In this document: positions 36,144 through 45,668 of the stretch, piece by piece
Layout: every line of letters begins with the position of its first letter
How positions within the stretch are numbered: the stretch's first letter is position 1
Program-made: the position numbers and the translations under genes
Notes under the pieces: generated by a model
What the model saw: only the letters and a program-made list of their open reading frames with translations
What the model was told of the DNA's origin: nothing
Database searches by the model: none
Assembly (NCBI GenBank): GCA_023436885.1
Contig: JAEZHI010000004.1
Coordinates: 62,001 to 126,000 of the forward strand
Direction of reading: 5' to 3'
DNA length: 64,000 nucleotides
Source of the DNA: Pseudomonadota bacterium
GTDB lineage: Bacteria > Pseudomonadota > Alphaproteobacteria > Rhizobiales > Pleomorphomonadaceae

Positions 36144-37118
36144 TTGGCTGCCGGTAATTCCCAGGTTGTGATCTACGCTGCATTGGCGGGCAATCTCGCC
36201 ATCGCTCTTACGAAGTTTGCGGCGGCATGGTGGACTGGCTCTGGGGCCATGCTCAGCGAGGCGCTTCACTCCCTGGTCGACACCAGCAATCAGGGGTTCC
36301 TGCTTCTCGGCCTCCGCCGGTCGGCTCGCCCCGCCAGTCAGCGGCATCCGTTCGGGCATGGCATGGAAATCTTCTTCTGGGCTTTCATCGTCGCACTGAC
36401 GATCTTCGCGCTTGGAGGAGCGGCGTCCATTTATGAGGGGGTCCAGCGCTTGCGCGATCCGGAGCCCATCAGGGATCCCTGGATCAATTTCGTCGTGCTG
36501 GCGGTGAGCTTTGCGATCGAGGCCACCTCCCTGCGGGTGGCCTGGCGGGAGCTGCGCCGCAGCCAGCCGGACCGAACGATGCTCGCCGCGCTGCGTGGCA
36601 GCAAGGACCCGAGCGTATTCTCGATATTCTGCGAGGACTTCGCCGCCCTTGTCGGACTTTCGGTGGCGGCCGTTGGTCTGGCGCTGGCCTACATTCTGAA
36701 CGAACCACGCTTTGATGCGGCTGCCTCGTTCGCGATTGGCGGCATCCTGATCCTGACTGCCATGTTCCTGGCACGGGAAACGCTCAGCCTGATGACTGGA
36801 GAAAGCGCATCCGCAGAGGTGCTGACCGCCGTTCGGGCGGTGCTCGAAGGCGATCCAAGGGTGCAACGCATCGAGGAAATCCTGAGCATGCACCTGGGCC
36901 CATCCGACATCCTCCTCGGGATCTCGCTCGACTTTTTTGACGAAATGACCAGCGACGAGATTGAGACTGCTGTCCACGAGATCGGCGAGAAGCTCGGAGC
37001 CTGCCAGCCATCGGTTCGAAAGGTCTTCGTGCGCCCGGTCCAACGGATGAGGAAGAGCGCAGCTCAAGAAAGGGGCTTATTGACTGCCCAATCCACGGGC
37101 AAGCAAATGAACGAATGA
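36144..37118 (+). CDS. Cation diffusion facilitator (CDF) family metal transporter
   Basis: Inner-membrane proton-driven exporter of a divalent metal (Zn, Fe, Mn or Co not distinguishable), 324 residues. Six membrane segments are followed by a cytoplasmic C-terminal domain (about 215-300). The TM2 metal motif is H42-x3-D46 in ALHSLVDTSNQ, and the TM5 region has FCEDFAALVGL. The motif HPFGHGMEIFFWAF is typical of one CDF branch. It starts with TTG, GAGGG upstream, at the point where family similarity begins. It has a 25-residue polar tail of no known role. Confidence 0.9.
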   Translation: MAAGNSQVVIYAALAGNLAIALTKFAAAWWTGSGAMLSEALHSLVDTSNQGFLLLGLRRSARPASQRHPFGHGMEIFFWAFIVALTIFALGGAASIYEGVQRLRDPEPIRDPWINFVVLAVSFAIEATSLRVAWRELRRSQPDRTMLAALRGSKDPSVFSIFCEDFAALVGLSVAAVGLALAYILNEPRFDAAASFAIGGILILTAMFLARETLSLMTGESASAEVLTAVRAVLEGDPRVQRIEEILSMHLGPSDILLGISLDFFDEMTSDEIETAVHEIGEKLGACQPSVRKVFVRPVQRMRKSAAQERGLLTAQSTGKQMNE

Positions 37119-37156
37119 GGGCGGCCCGCCCGTCCACCTTCTTGGGGCCGCACCAC

Positions 37157-37816
37157 CTAGTTCGAGGCCTTGCGTCTTGCTGTGATAATCGCCAGCGGAT
37201 TTGGCCGCGCTTCGCCAACACGGCGCAAGGTATTGCGATCCTGATGGGCAAAAGGCGCGGCGCGGCCGGCCACCATCAGCTCGGTATCGGTGACGTAGCT
37301 CCACGAACCGTCCGCGTGAAAGTTGATCGTGATGCTGTAGCTTTCGGTCCGGAAGGCCTCCTCGAGGAATGCGGTCGAACAGATGCCATTTTGCGTCTCG
37401 CCGCGCTTCGATGACACCACGATTTCATCGGCGTCCGGCGCCGCCCGGCCAGAAGCGAGAGCGACCTGACCTCTGGGAATGGCAACGGTTTGCAGTACCG
37501 TGCCTGTAGCGGGCTCCCAGAGCCAGTAGCCGACCTGATCGTGAAAGGTGATGTCTTCTTCCTCGGTCGTGATGTGGATGTGGTAGCGCAAACCATAAAG
37601 AAGCTGCGGACCGTTGGCCTGAGGGTCGATGGCCTGGAAATCTATGTTCTCGATAAATACGCGTTGTTCGGGCCCCTCAGCCTTCGGGTTGATGTCCACG
37701 CCTTTGCGCGCACGCCAGCGGCCCGCCAGCCGTCGCAACGGTCCGAGATTGGCAAGGGTGTCGGGGTCGACGTCGCTCGGCTCGGTAAAGATGTCGCGGG
37801 CGGCTGGTATCATCAC
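37157..37816 (-). CDS. Nitrobindin-like / FABP-family beta-barrel protein
   Basis: Cytoplasmic 219-residue protein of the heme-binding-like beta-barrel family (nitrobindin, THAP4 C-terminal domain, formerly DUF1794). Features are LRRLAGRWRARKGVDINP at the first strand, YHIHITTEEEDITFHDQVGYWLWEPATG, and IPRGQVALASG. Whether the heme-ligand histidine is present cannot be settled by eye. The role is unknown; NO/peroxynitrite chemistry is known for nitrobindins. It is convergent with the CDF gene (38-base gap). Confidence 0.82.
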   Translation of the reverse strand: MMIPAARDIFTEPSDVDPDTLANLGPLRRLAGRWRARKGVDINPKAEGPEQRVFIENIDFQAIDPQANGPQLLYGLRYHIHITTEEEDITFHDQVGYWLWEPATGTVLQTVAIPRGQVALASGRAAPDADEIVVSSKRGETQNGICSTAFLEEAFRTESYSITINFHADGSWSYVTDTELMVAGRAAPFAHQDRNTLRRVGEARPNPLAIITARRKASN

Positions 37817-38080
37817 TCGGGCTCCTGGGTTTGGAACTGTCTTCGCATGGGGTTTGTAGCGGTACGTTCGGCCTGGCCGGCTATCTTCGCTTCCGGACTA
37901 CCGTTGAGTTAGGCTCGACGCGCTTGACCACCGGACGTAGGTGCATCCATATTAGATATTATACTTACCCCGGTCGAGCGGCACGCCGATTTCATCGAAA
38001 CGATCAGATGTAGGACCGTCTGTCCTCCGAAACGTCCCGCATGTCCCTCTTAGCAATCGGCTCGGCAATCAGGAGGATGA

Positions 38081-39718
38081 ATGAGCATCATCGAGACCCG
38101 CGCGAGCCAGATGTTTCCGGTGCTGAGCGCGTCGCAAATGGATGCGGCGTGTCGATTCGCGAGTGGCCCGGCAACGCGCTTCAGCCCAGGCGACATGATC
38201 TATGAAATCGGCAGTCACGGCGCACCCGCCTGGTTTGTTCTCGAGGGGACGATCGATGTTGTCCGCCGCGACGGTCTAAAGGGCGAGGTACCGATCGTCA
38301 CTCACGCAGTCGGGCAGTTTTCAGGAGAGGTGAATCAGTTGGCCGGGCGCCCCTCGATCGCTGCGGGTCGGGCCGGTTCTAACGGCTGCACGGCGCTGCC
38401 CTTCGACGCCGCCCACCTGCGCGCCCTGATGATCGGGTCTGCCGAACTGGGCGAGATCGTCATGCGTGCCCTTATTCTTCGCCGTGTCAGCCTGATTGAA
38501 GAGGGCGGTGGGGGCACGATCCTGATTGGAGAGCCGAACAGCCCCGACGTTGTCCGGCTACAGAACTTTCTCAACCGCAGTGGACTGCCTCATCTCGTTC
38601 TTGATGCCAATGCAGATGAGCAGGGACATGACCTGATCGAACGAATGGGCGTTTCTGCGAAGGAATTGCCACTGGTCGTCTGTCAGAGCGGACCAGTGTT
38701 GCGCTGTCCTTCGAATGAAGATCTTGCTGCCTGCCTCGGTGTCCTGCCGGATATTGATCCGGACAAGGTGTTCGACGTCGCTGTGGTTGGCGCGGGTCCC
38801 GCAGGGCTTGCAACTGCGGTCTACGCCGCTTCGGAAGGCCTGTCGGTGATCGTTCTCGATGCACGTGCAATGGGGGGACAGGCTGGGGCGTCCTCTCGGA
38901 TTGAAAACTATCTTGGCTTTCCGACAGGCATATCCGGACAGGCGCTCGCTGGGCGAGCTTTCAACCAGGCTCTGAAGTTTGGTGCCGAGATCGCCATTCC
39001 GCTCGAGGTGGAAGGGATGACCTGCGATGGGCCTCATCCCGTCCTTGCCTGCGCCGGCGATCGTCGGGTCACTGCGCGCTTTGTTGTGATCGCCTCGGGC
39101 GCGCGCTACCGGCGGCCGGACGTGCCGAACCTCAAGGATCTTGAGGGCGCCGGCGTTTCCTATTGGGTGTCGGCCATTGAGGCCCGATTATGCGCCGGCG
39201 AAGAGGTCGCGCTGATCGGTGGGGGTAACTCGGCCGGGCAGGCGATCGTGTTTCTGGCACCTCAGGTCAAAAAGCTGCACCTCATGGTCCGCCGTGATCT
39301 CAAGGAAACCATGTCGCAATATCTGATCGATCGCATCGCCGCCCTACCGAACGTCGAGATCCATGTCGGCGAGGAGTTGGCCGCCCTCGAAGGTGATCGG
39401 TCATCCGGCCTTACTGCCGCTACCTTCGAAGACAGGCGCAGCGGCAGCAGACATCGTTTGGCGCTGCGGCACCTTTTTCTATTCGTTGGTGCCGATCCCA
39501 ATTCCGACTGGGTGCGTGACTGCGTCGAAACCGACGGACGCGGCTTCGTGGTCACGGGCAGCGGATCTCTTCCACTCGAAACGAACTTGCCCGGCGTCTT
39601 CGCAATAGGAGACGTTCGCGCGGGATCTACGAAGCGCGTGGCGGCAGCTGTTGGTGAGGGCGCGGCCGTTGTTTCGATGATTCACACCAAGCTCGCGGCG
39701 CAAGAGACCGTCTCATAA
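38081..39718 (+). CDS. Fusion of cyclic-nucleotide-binding domain, glutaredoxin-like fold and thioredoxin-reductase-like flavoprotein
   Basis: 545 residues. A CNBD covers about 15-130, with GEVNQLAGRPSIAAGRA as the phosphate-binding cassette, Arg kept. A thioredoxin/glutaredoxin-fold linker domain without active cysteines covers about 145-220. A TrxR-like FAD/NAD(P)H module covers about 230-540 (FAD: VVGAGPAG; NAD(P): ALIGGGNSAGQA; FAD C-motif: GVFAIGDVRAGSTKRVAAAVGEG). The redox CxxC of thioredoxin reductase, normally YCATC, is replaced by YWVSA (residues 361-365), so it cannot reduce thioredoxin by the normal route. AGGAGG lies a few bases before the ATG. It is followed after 22 bases by a UBP zinc-finger gene. 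Confidence 0.88.
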   Translation: MSIIETRASQMFPVLSASQMDAACRFASGPATRFSPGDMIYEIGSHGAPAWFVLEGTIDVVRRDGLKGEVPIVTHAVGQFSGEVNQLAGRPSIAAGRAGSNGCTALPFDAAHLRALMIGSAELGEIVMRALILRRVSLIEEGGGGTILIGEPNSPDVVRLQNFLNRSGLPHLVLDANADEQGHDLIERMGVSAKELPLVVCQSGPVLRCPSNEDLAACLGVLPDIDPDKVFDVAVVGAGPAGLATAVYAASEGLSVIVLDARAMGGQAGASSRIENYLGFPTGISGQALAGRAFNQALKFGAEIAIPLEVEGMTCDGPHPVLACAGDRRVTARFVVIASGARYRRPDVPNLKDLEGAGVSYWVSAIEARLCAGEEVALIGGGNSAGQAIVFLAPQVKKLHLMVRRDLKETMSQYLIDRIAALPNVEIHVGEELAALEGDRSSGLTAATFEDRRSGSRHRLALRHLFLFVGADPNSDWVRDCVETDGRGFVVTGSGSLPLETNLPGVFAIGDVRAGSTKRVAAAVGEGAAVVSMIHTKLAAQETVS

Positions 39719-39740
39719 AGCTCACAAAGGAGAACGCACG

Positions 39741-40040
39741 ATGCCCTGCAGCCACACGAACCTGATCCGGAAGGTGAAGCCGAGCGCCCGCGGCTGTGAG
39801 GAGTGCCTCAAGATGGGTAGCGAATGGCTGCACCTTCGGATCTGCCGGCAATGCGGGCACGTCGGTTGTTGCGACCAGTCTCCCAACCGCCATGCTCGCG
39901 CTCATTTCCACCAGACCGGTCACCCGATCATCGAGGGTTACGATCCCCCTGAAGGCTGGGGCTGGTGCTACGTGGATGACGTTGAAGTCGAATTGCCGGA
40001 CCAGACGCCGCAGGACGGACCCATCCCGCGCTTCTATTGA
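39741..40040 (+). CDS. UBP-type zinc-finger protein
   Basis: A 99-residue protein that is one ZnF-UBP domain, a fold that in eukaryotes binds the free C-terminus of ubiquitin. Candidate zinc ligands are C3, H5, C19, C22, C35, C38, C43, C44, H51, H55, H57 and H61, in the order expected for the three-zinc UBP finger. The aromatic ligand-pocket region GWGWCYVDD is kept. AAAGGAG lies 10 bases before the ATG. The gene is co-directional with the TrxR-like fusion, 22 bases apart. Bacteria of this group have no ubiquitin, so the natural ligand is unknown. Confidence 0.9.
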   Translation: MPCSHTNLIRKVKPSARGCEECLKMGSEWLHLRICRQCGHVGCCDQSPNRHARAHFHQTGHPIIEGYDPPEGWGWCYVDDVEVELPDQTPQDGPIPRFY

Positions 40041-40097
40041 AGCCGCACGGTTTGGCCCGATCGGTCAAACAGCGAGCGATTATGCGAAAGGCAGAAC

Positions 40098-41896
<1,799 letters not shown>

Positions 41897-41900
<4 letters not shown>

Positions 41901-42109
41901 GGCTGACCTTCAATCGCAGGCGTCTGGTCAGAATCGGTTATTTCGATACGGCCGACGGCATCGCGGGGATATGCTCTAAAACGTCGGGCTTTTCCACTTC
42001 GTTGGGCGAATGGTGTCGGCCTTATTGTTCTAGCTTCACGGTCTTCGCCAGCGCGTGTCTCGACGATGCCCGGCAGTGCATCAGCCTTGATCCGGACGTC
42101 CGACGCCAA
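41897..42109 (-). CDS. Possible small gene coupled to recQ (doubtful)
   Basis: A 70-codon frame starting TTG, open further upstream to about 42165 with a hydrophobic VVILLL stretch but no good start codon. Its stop overlaps the recQ GTG start by four bases, the pattern of translational coupling. Codon use in its second half is poor for this genome (ACA, ATA, AGA). No family recognised. It could be a decayed gene or chance. Confidence 0.25.
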
Positions 42110-42237
42110 CTCGTCACGAAACGTGATTAGCAGCAGAATTACAACGGCGAACCCGTCGGGACACCGGTCGGATCATGGCGCCAAGATGCTTGCTTCAAGA
42201 TATTCCGGAGACGTGGAACGGCCGGTGGCGCAGTCGT

Positions 42238-42585
42238 CTAGGAACGCGCGTCCTTCCAATGAGGATAGGTGACGTAAGCCGTGATGGCGCCCTGCTCGTG
42301 GGATCGGATGGTAACTGCATCTCCCTTAGGCATATAGACGATTTCGCCTGGGCCGGCCGAGACCACATCGGAGCCGGACGATACGGTCAGCCGTCCTTGC
42401 AGTACGACCATGACGTCGTCCACCTTGATGGTTTCAATGAGCGTTTGATCCGGACCATAGCGGCCGAAGCCGATCGTGATCGGTGCGCCATGGCGTTGGT
42501 CGATGACGTTCCCGGCGAAGATCTCGTCCTGCCCCGGCGAGGGCTCAAGAAAAGCGTCGGCAAAGCCAAATTTTTGAACGGTCAT
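42238..42585 (-). CDS. Small cupin-fold protein (EutQ-like)
   Basis: 115-residue single-domain beta-barrel. Segments such as IETIKVDDVMVVLQGRLTV and AGPGEIVYMPKGDAVTIRS are the two cupin motifs, of the kind seen in the EutQ/ethanolamine-utilisation cupins. The usual metal histidines are largely missing (the first motif lacks HxH), so metal binding is doubtful. The start at 42585 has GGAGAG upstream. It lies 87 bases downstream of the glutathione-transferase-like gene on the same strand. No ethanolamine genes are nearby. Confidence 0.75.
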   Translation of the reverse strand: MTVQKFGFADAFLEPSPGQDEIFAGNVIDQRHGAPITIGFGRYGPDQTLIETIKVDDVMVVLQGRLTVSSGSDVVSAGPGEIVYMPKGDAVTIRSHEQGAITAYVTYPHWKDARS

Positions 42586-42672
42586 GTCAACTCTCCGCGT
42601 GGAAAGGGCTGCGATGATCAACGCCCAAAGCAAAGCCTTCGGTATGCCTACCGAGCGAATTCGGCTCGGATC

Positions 42673-43374
42673 TTACGAACCCAAGACCTTGCGCAGGGAG
42701 GCTTCGATCTGACCGCCGCAATAGGCATCGCCGTATTCGGCTCTAGCCTGCGCGGCCAAGTTGGCAAGCGAGGGAAGCTCGGCAATGCGCCGGACGAGAG
42801 CTGCCGTTTGCGGGGCGTTTTTAACGAGGAGTGTCTCGATCTTGCCGAACCGCTCAGTCATGGTCGACCACAACGTAGCTGTCACAACGTCTGCGATCCC
42901 GGGCTCGTCGCCCCCGAGGATATATCCGGAGTCCGCTTGAAGGCCGTGTCTTTTCCCGGTCTCCTCCCAAAGCGACATCCACTTTCCAAGGCGCGGTACG
43001 AAGCTCTGCCAGCTTTTCTCTGTCCACATCTCCCGGCCGCCATCCAGGGTGATCTCATCGATCACATCGTTCGCATCGCAGACGATCTTCAAGGTTAAGG
43101 CGCGAAGCGTGGGACTCTGCGGAAGGAGCTCCAAGGTCTCGCCAAGATAGAGAACAATCGCGGGCATTTCTGCGATGGCGAAGTTGGCATTCTTGTCGAC
43201 AAGCAGCGGCGGTCCCATGAAGGGAACCGGCATTTTGCTGACCGCGCCGCCCATCAAATCTGAAATCGCCGCATCTCCGCCTTCCGTCCAAGTCTTGCCG
43301 GCGAAGGCGAGAACAGCTCGTACGAACTGGCCTCTGAAAGGAACGGACCAATAGTAAAGATCGTAGTCAGCCAT
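42673..43374 (-). CDS. Glutathione S-transferase family protein
   Basis: 233 residues. The thioredoxin-like N-domain starts DYDLYYWSVPFRGQFVRAVLAFAG, with cis-Pro region MGPPLLVDKN and the glutathione gamma-Glu site AIAEMPAIVLYLGE (here M in place of the usual S). The all-helical C-domain has YILGGDEPGIADVVTATLW with the N-capping Asp. The catalytic residue is not clear: Tyr or Ser in YYWSVPF. Role unknown; probably detoxification. Confidence 0.85.
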   Translation of the reverse strand: MADYDLYYWSVPFRGQFVRAVLAFAGKTWTEGGDAAISDLMGGAVSKMPVPFMGPPLLVDKNANFAIAEMPAIVLYLGETLELLPQSPTLRALTLKIVCDANDVIDEITLDGGREMWTEKSWQSFVPRLGKWMSLWEETGKRHGLQADSGYILGGDEPGIADVVTATLWSTMTERFGKIETLLVKNAPQTAALVRRIAELPSLANLAAQARAEYGDAYCGGQIEASLRKVLGS

Positions 43375-43499
43375 CCCTCAAGTCTCCTTCCCACCCATCC
43401 CGACCCTGGCATGATTATACGCCTCTATCTACGTGCAGGCGGCGACCGCGTGGTCACCGCCTGTTCAACTTGACTTGCTCTGTCAGTGTAGTCCGGCTG

Positions 43500-44390
43500 T
43501 CATTCGTCCCTCAGTCGTCCGCCCAAGGCGGCCGCTGCGCTGGCAATGAAGGCGCCAATCACCAGTGACAGCGCAGCCATCAGCGAGAAGGCAATACCCG
43601 CTTTGCGTGCGGTATCGGCAGCTGCCTGGGCCTTGGTTTTGGCCTGGTTGACCTGGGCGAGAACTGTGTTGACACGCGCCGTCGCATCGGCCTCAGAGAG
43701 GCCTGTGCGAGCAGCCACAAGTTGTGCAAGGTAGGTCTGGTCGGCTGTTGCCATCTCACCCGCGGCCGCACTGGTGATCAGGATGCGCGAAGCCTGAGCG
43801 GCAGCGGCCGCATCGCCCTCGGCGCCCGGGGTAGCCAGGCGAGTGGGATCATTGGGGCGGAACAGGCTGTCCACGAAATAGGACATGGCGTTGCTGCCGG
43901 TGCTTTCATCCGAACGCGAAGTGGCCCCGGAGGACGCCCCCATCGCGGCTCCCGATGCGACTTGGGACGCAGCTTGTACGCCTGTACCAACCGCGGAGGT
44001 CAGGCTGGTGCTTGCCATGGTCACGATGAGCAAGGTTGCCAACGCCCACGCGAGGAGGCCGTGCGCGGTGTCGCGGAAAAAGGTTTCGTCTGTGTGAACG
44101 CCAACCCATCTCGCTCGCAACCGGCCGGTCATGTAACCACCAAGGGCGGACGACAGCCACTGCGTGACGATCATCCAGATGGCGGCAGAGACCGCAAATG
44201 TGGTGATGCCGGCGCCTTGATTGCCCCACGGGGACACCATCGTCAGGCCGAGCCCGGTGCCCAGCAGCATCAGAAGGACCGTAAGGGCCGCCGCTGAAAC
44301 AGCGCCTGCGATGATCGCGCTCCAGCTGACAGCCGAAGAGGAGGATTCAACCGTCGGTGCATCGTCAAAACCGGGAAGAGTGGATGCCAT
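43500..44390 (-). CDS. Membrane protein of unknown function (often called PhnA-like in alphaproteobacteria)
   Basis: 296 residues. The start at 44390 has GGAGAG 5 bases upstream. Membrane segments lie at about 23-48, 55-80 and 100-125. A small-residue-rich linker with a helical heptad-like stretch (NTVLAQVNQAKTKAQAAADTARKAG, read in parts) precedes a last membrane helix at about 265-290. It resembles stress-induced small membrane proteins with a glycine/alanine-rich first helix. I give no function. Confidence 0.7.
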   Translation of the reverse strand: MASTLPGFDDAPTVESSSSAVSWSAIIAGAVSAAALTVLLMLLGTGLGLTMVSPWGNQGAGITTFAVSAAIWMIVTQWLSSALGGYMTGRLRARWVGVHTDETFFRDTAHGLLAWALATLLIVTMASTSLTSAVGTGVQAASQVASGAAMGASSGATSRSDESTGSNAMSYFVDSLFRPNDPTRLATPGAEGDAAAAAQASRILITSAAAGEMATADQTYLAQLVAARTGLSEADATARVNTVLAQVNQAKTKAQAAADTARKAGIAFSLMAALSLVIGAFIASAAAALGGRLRDE

Positions 44391-44613
44391 GATGTCTCTC
44401 CTGTCGAGCGTGTGGCGGAATGCCAACTCTGCGAAAGCTTGGGTAAGCTTGTCCGGGGTGGACCCCGATCACGCTGCGTCAGGTCTTGGTCGAGCTCTCC
44501 GGTGGCACACCCATGGCTAATAAGTGCCCGGCACGGAAAAAGTTCCGCATTTCAACGGCCGGACATTTTCTGCTGTGGGGGTAGGACGGCGTGGAACCGG
44601 GACAGGACGGTTC

Positions 44614-45528
44614 CTAACGACCGGTTGGAACGCCCTGGGGCGTCGCTGCTTCGGCCTTCAACCATTCCCCGAACGAACGTACCAGCCGCGACCTTACTTT
44701 GGCCTCTGGATAAGCGAACCAGTAGGCCTTGCCGGCGTCTAGCGGTCGCTTGGTCAACAGCACGAGTTGGTTGGAGGCGAGTTCCGGTTCGATCATGAAG
44801 CGAGGCATGAGTGCCACGCCCAGACCGGCTACGGCAGCTTCGGCAATCATCGAAAACTGATCAAAGCGCGAGCCGCGATAGGCTCCTGTTGTCGGTAACC
44901 CCTCCGCGGTGAACCAGTCGGCCCAGGCGGTCGGACGACTTGACTGGTGGAGGAGTGGGGCCAGAGCGATGGCTGCAAGATCCTGAAGTCCGAACCGCTC
45001 GCATATCGACGGGGCCGCTACGGGGTAGACCTCCTCGATGCAAAGAAACTCGCAGACAGCCCCCGGCCATGTCGGTTCGCCGAAATGGATGGCCGCATCC
45101 AGAGGGCTATCGGCGAATGAAAATGGGTCGTTTCGGACGGAGAAATTCACGGTAGCCTGGGGATGGTAGCGGAGAAATTTGGGCAGGCGCGGCACCAGCC
45201 AGCGTGCCGCAAAGGTAGGAAGAACCGCCAGATTAAGAACCTCGGCACCACCGGCGCTGGCCATGGTGCGCTCTGTGGCGGTAGCAAGCCCGGAAAGGAT
45301 GCGCGCCACCTCCAGACGATAGGACTCGCCGGCATCTGTGAGAAAGACGCGCTGATTGATCCGCTCGAAGAGCGCCAGACCCAACCGTGTCTCCAGCTCG
45401 CGGATTTGCCGGCTGATGGCGCCTTGCGTCAGATGCAATTCGGCGGCTGCCCGCGAAAAACTGAGATGGCGAGCGGCGCTCTCAAACGCGACAAGTGCGC
45501 CGATCGATGGAAGCAGATCGCGAGCCAT
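44614..45528 (-). CDS. LysR-family transcriptional regulator (GcvA-like)
   Basis: 304 residues. The N-terminal winged HTH is LVAFESAARHLSFSRAAAELHLTQGAISRQIRELE (read in parts). The effector domain (about 90-300) is of the GcvA subgroup (LNLAVLPTFAARWLVPRLPKFLRYHP). It is divergent from the aldehyde dehydrogenase gene with a 140-base gap that holds a perfect palindrome, so it very likely controls the ALDH-DapB-like-ThDP genes, and itself. Confidence 0.93.
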   Translation of the reverse strand: MARDLLPSIGALVAFESAARHLSFSRAAAELHLTQGAISRQIRELETRLGLALFERINQRVFLTDAGESYRLEVARILSGLATATERTMASAGGAEVLNLAVLPTFAARWLVPRLPKFLRYHPQATVNFSVRNDPFSFADSPLDAAIHFGEPTWPGAVCEFLCIEEVYPVAAPSICERFGLQDLAAIALAPLLHQSSRPTAWADWFTAEGLPTTGAYRGSRFDQFSMIAEAAVAGLGVALMPRFMIEPELASNQLVLLTKRPLDAGKAYWFAYPEAKVRSRLVRSFGEWLKAEAATPQGVPTGR

Positions 45529-45540
45529 GGATGCGTCCGG

Positions 45541-45559
45541 TCATGAGATTTTCTCATGA
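45541..45559. promoter_or_regulatory. Perfect palindrome, probable LysR operator
   Basis: TCATGAGA-TTT-TCTCATGA, 8-base arms, containing a T-N11-A LysR-type box. It lies 12 bases before the lysR start and 109 bases before the ALDH start, where an autoregulatory recognition site is expected. Confidence 0.7.
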
Positions 45560-45668
45560 CCCTACCAGAAATCATCGTTTGCAGGGTAGGGGGCTCGGGA
45601 CAATAACTTACGAAACTTCAGCCCAACGTGACGCCGGTTTTTGACCGCGCCGCCGACGAGAGGACCCA

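Noticed and set aside
38081..39718. Annotation as thioredoxin reductase trxB
   Set aside because: The CxxC redox site is missing and an N-terminal cyclic-nucleotide domain is fused.
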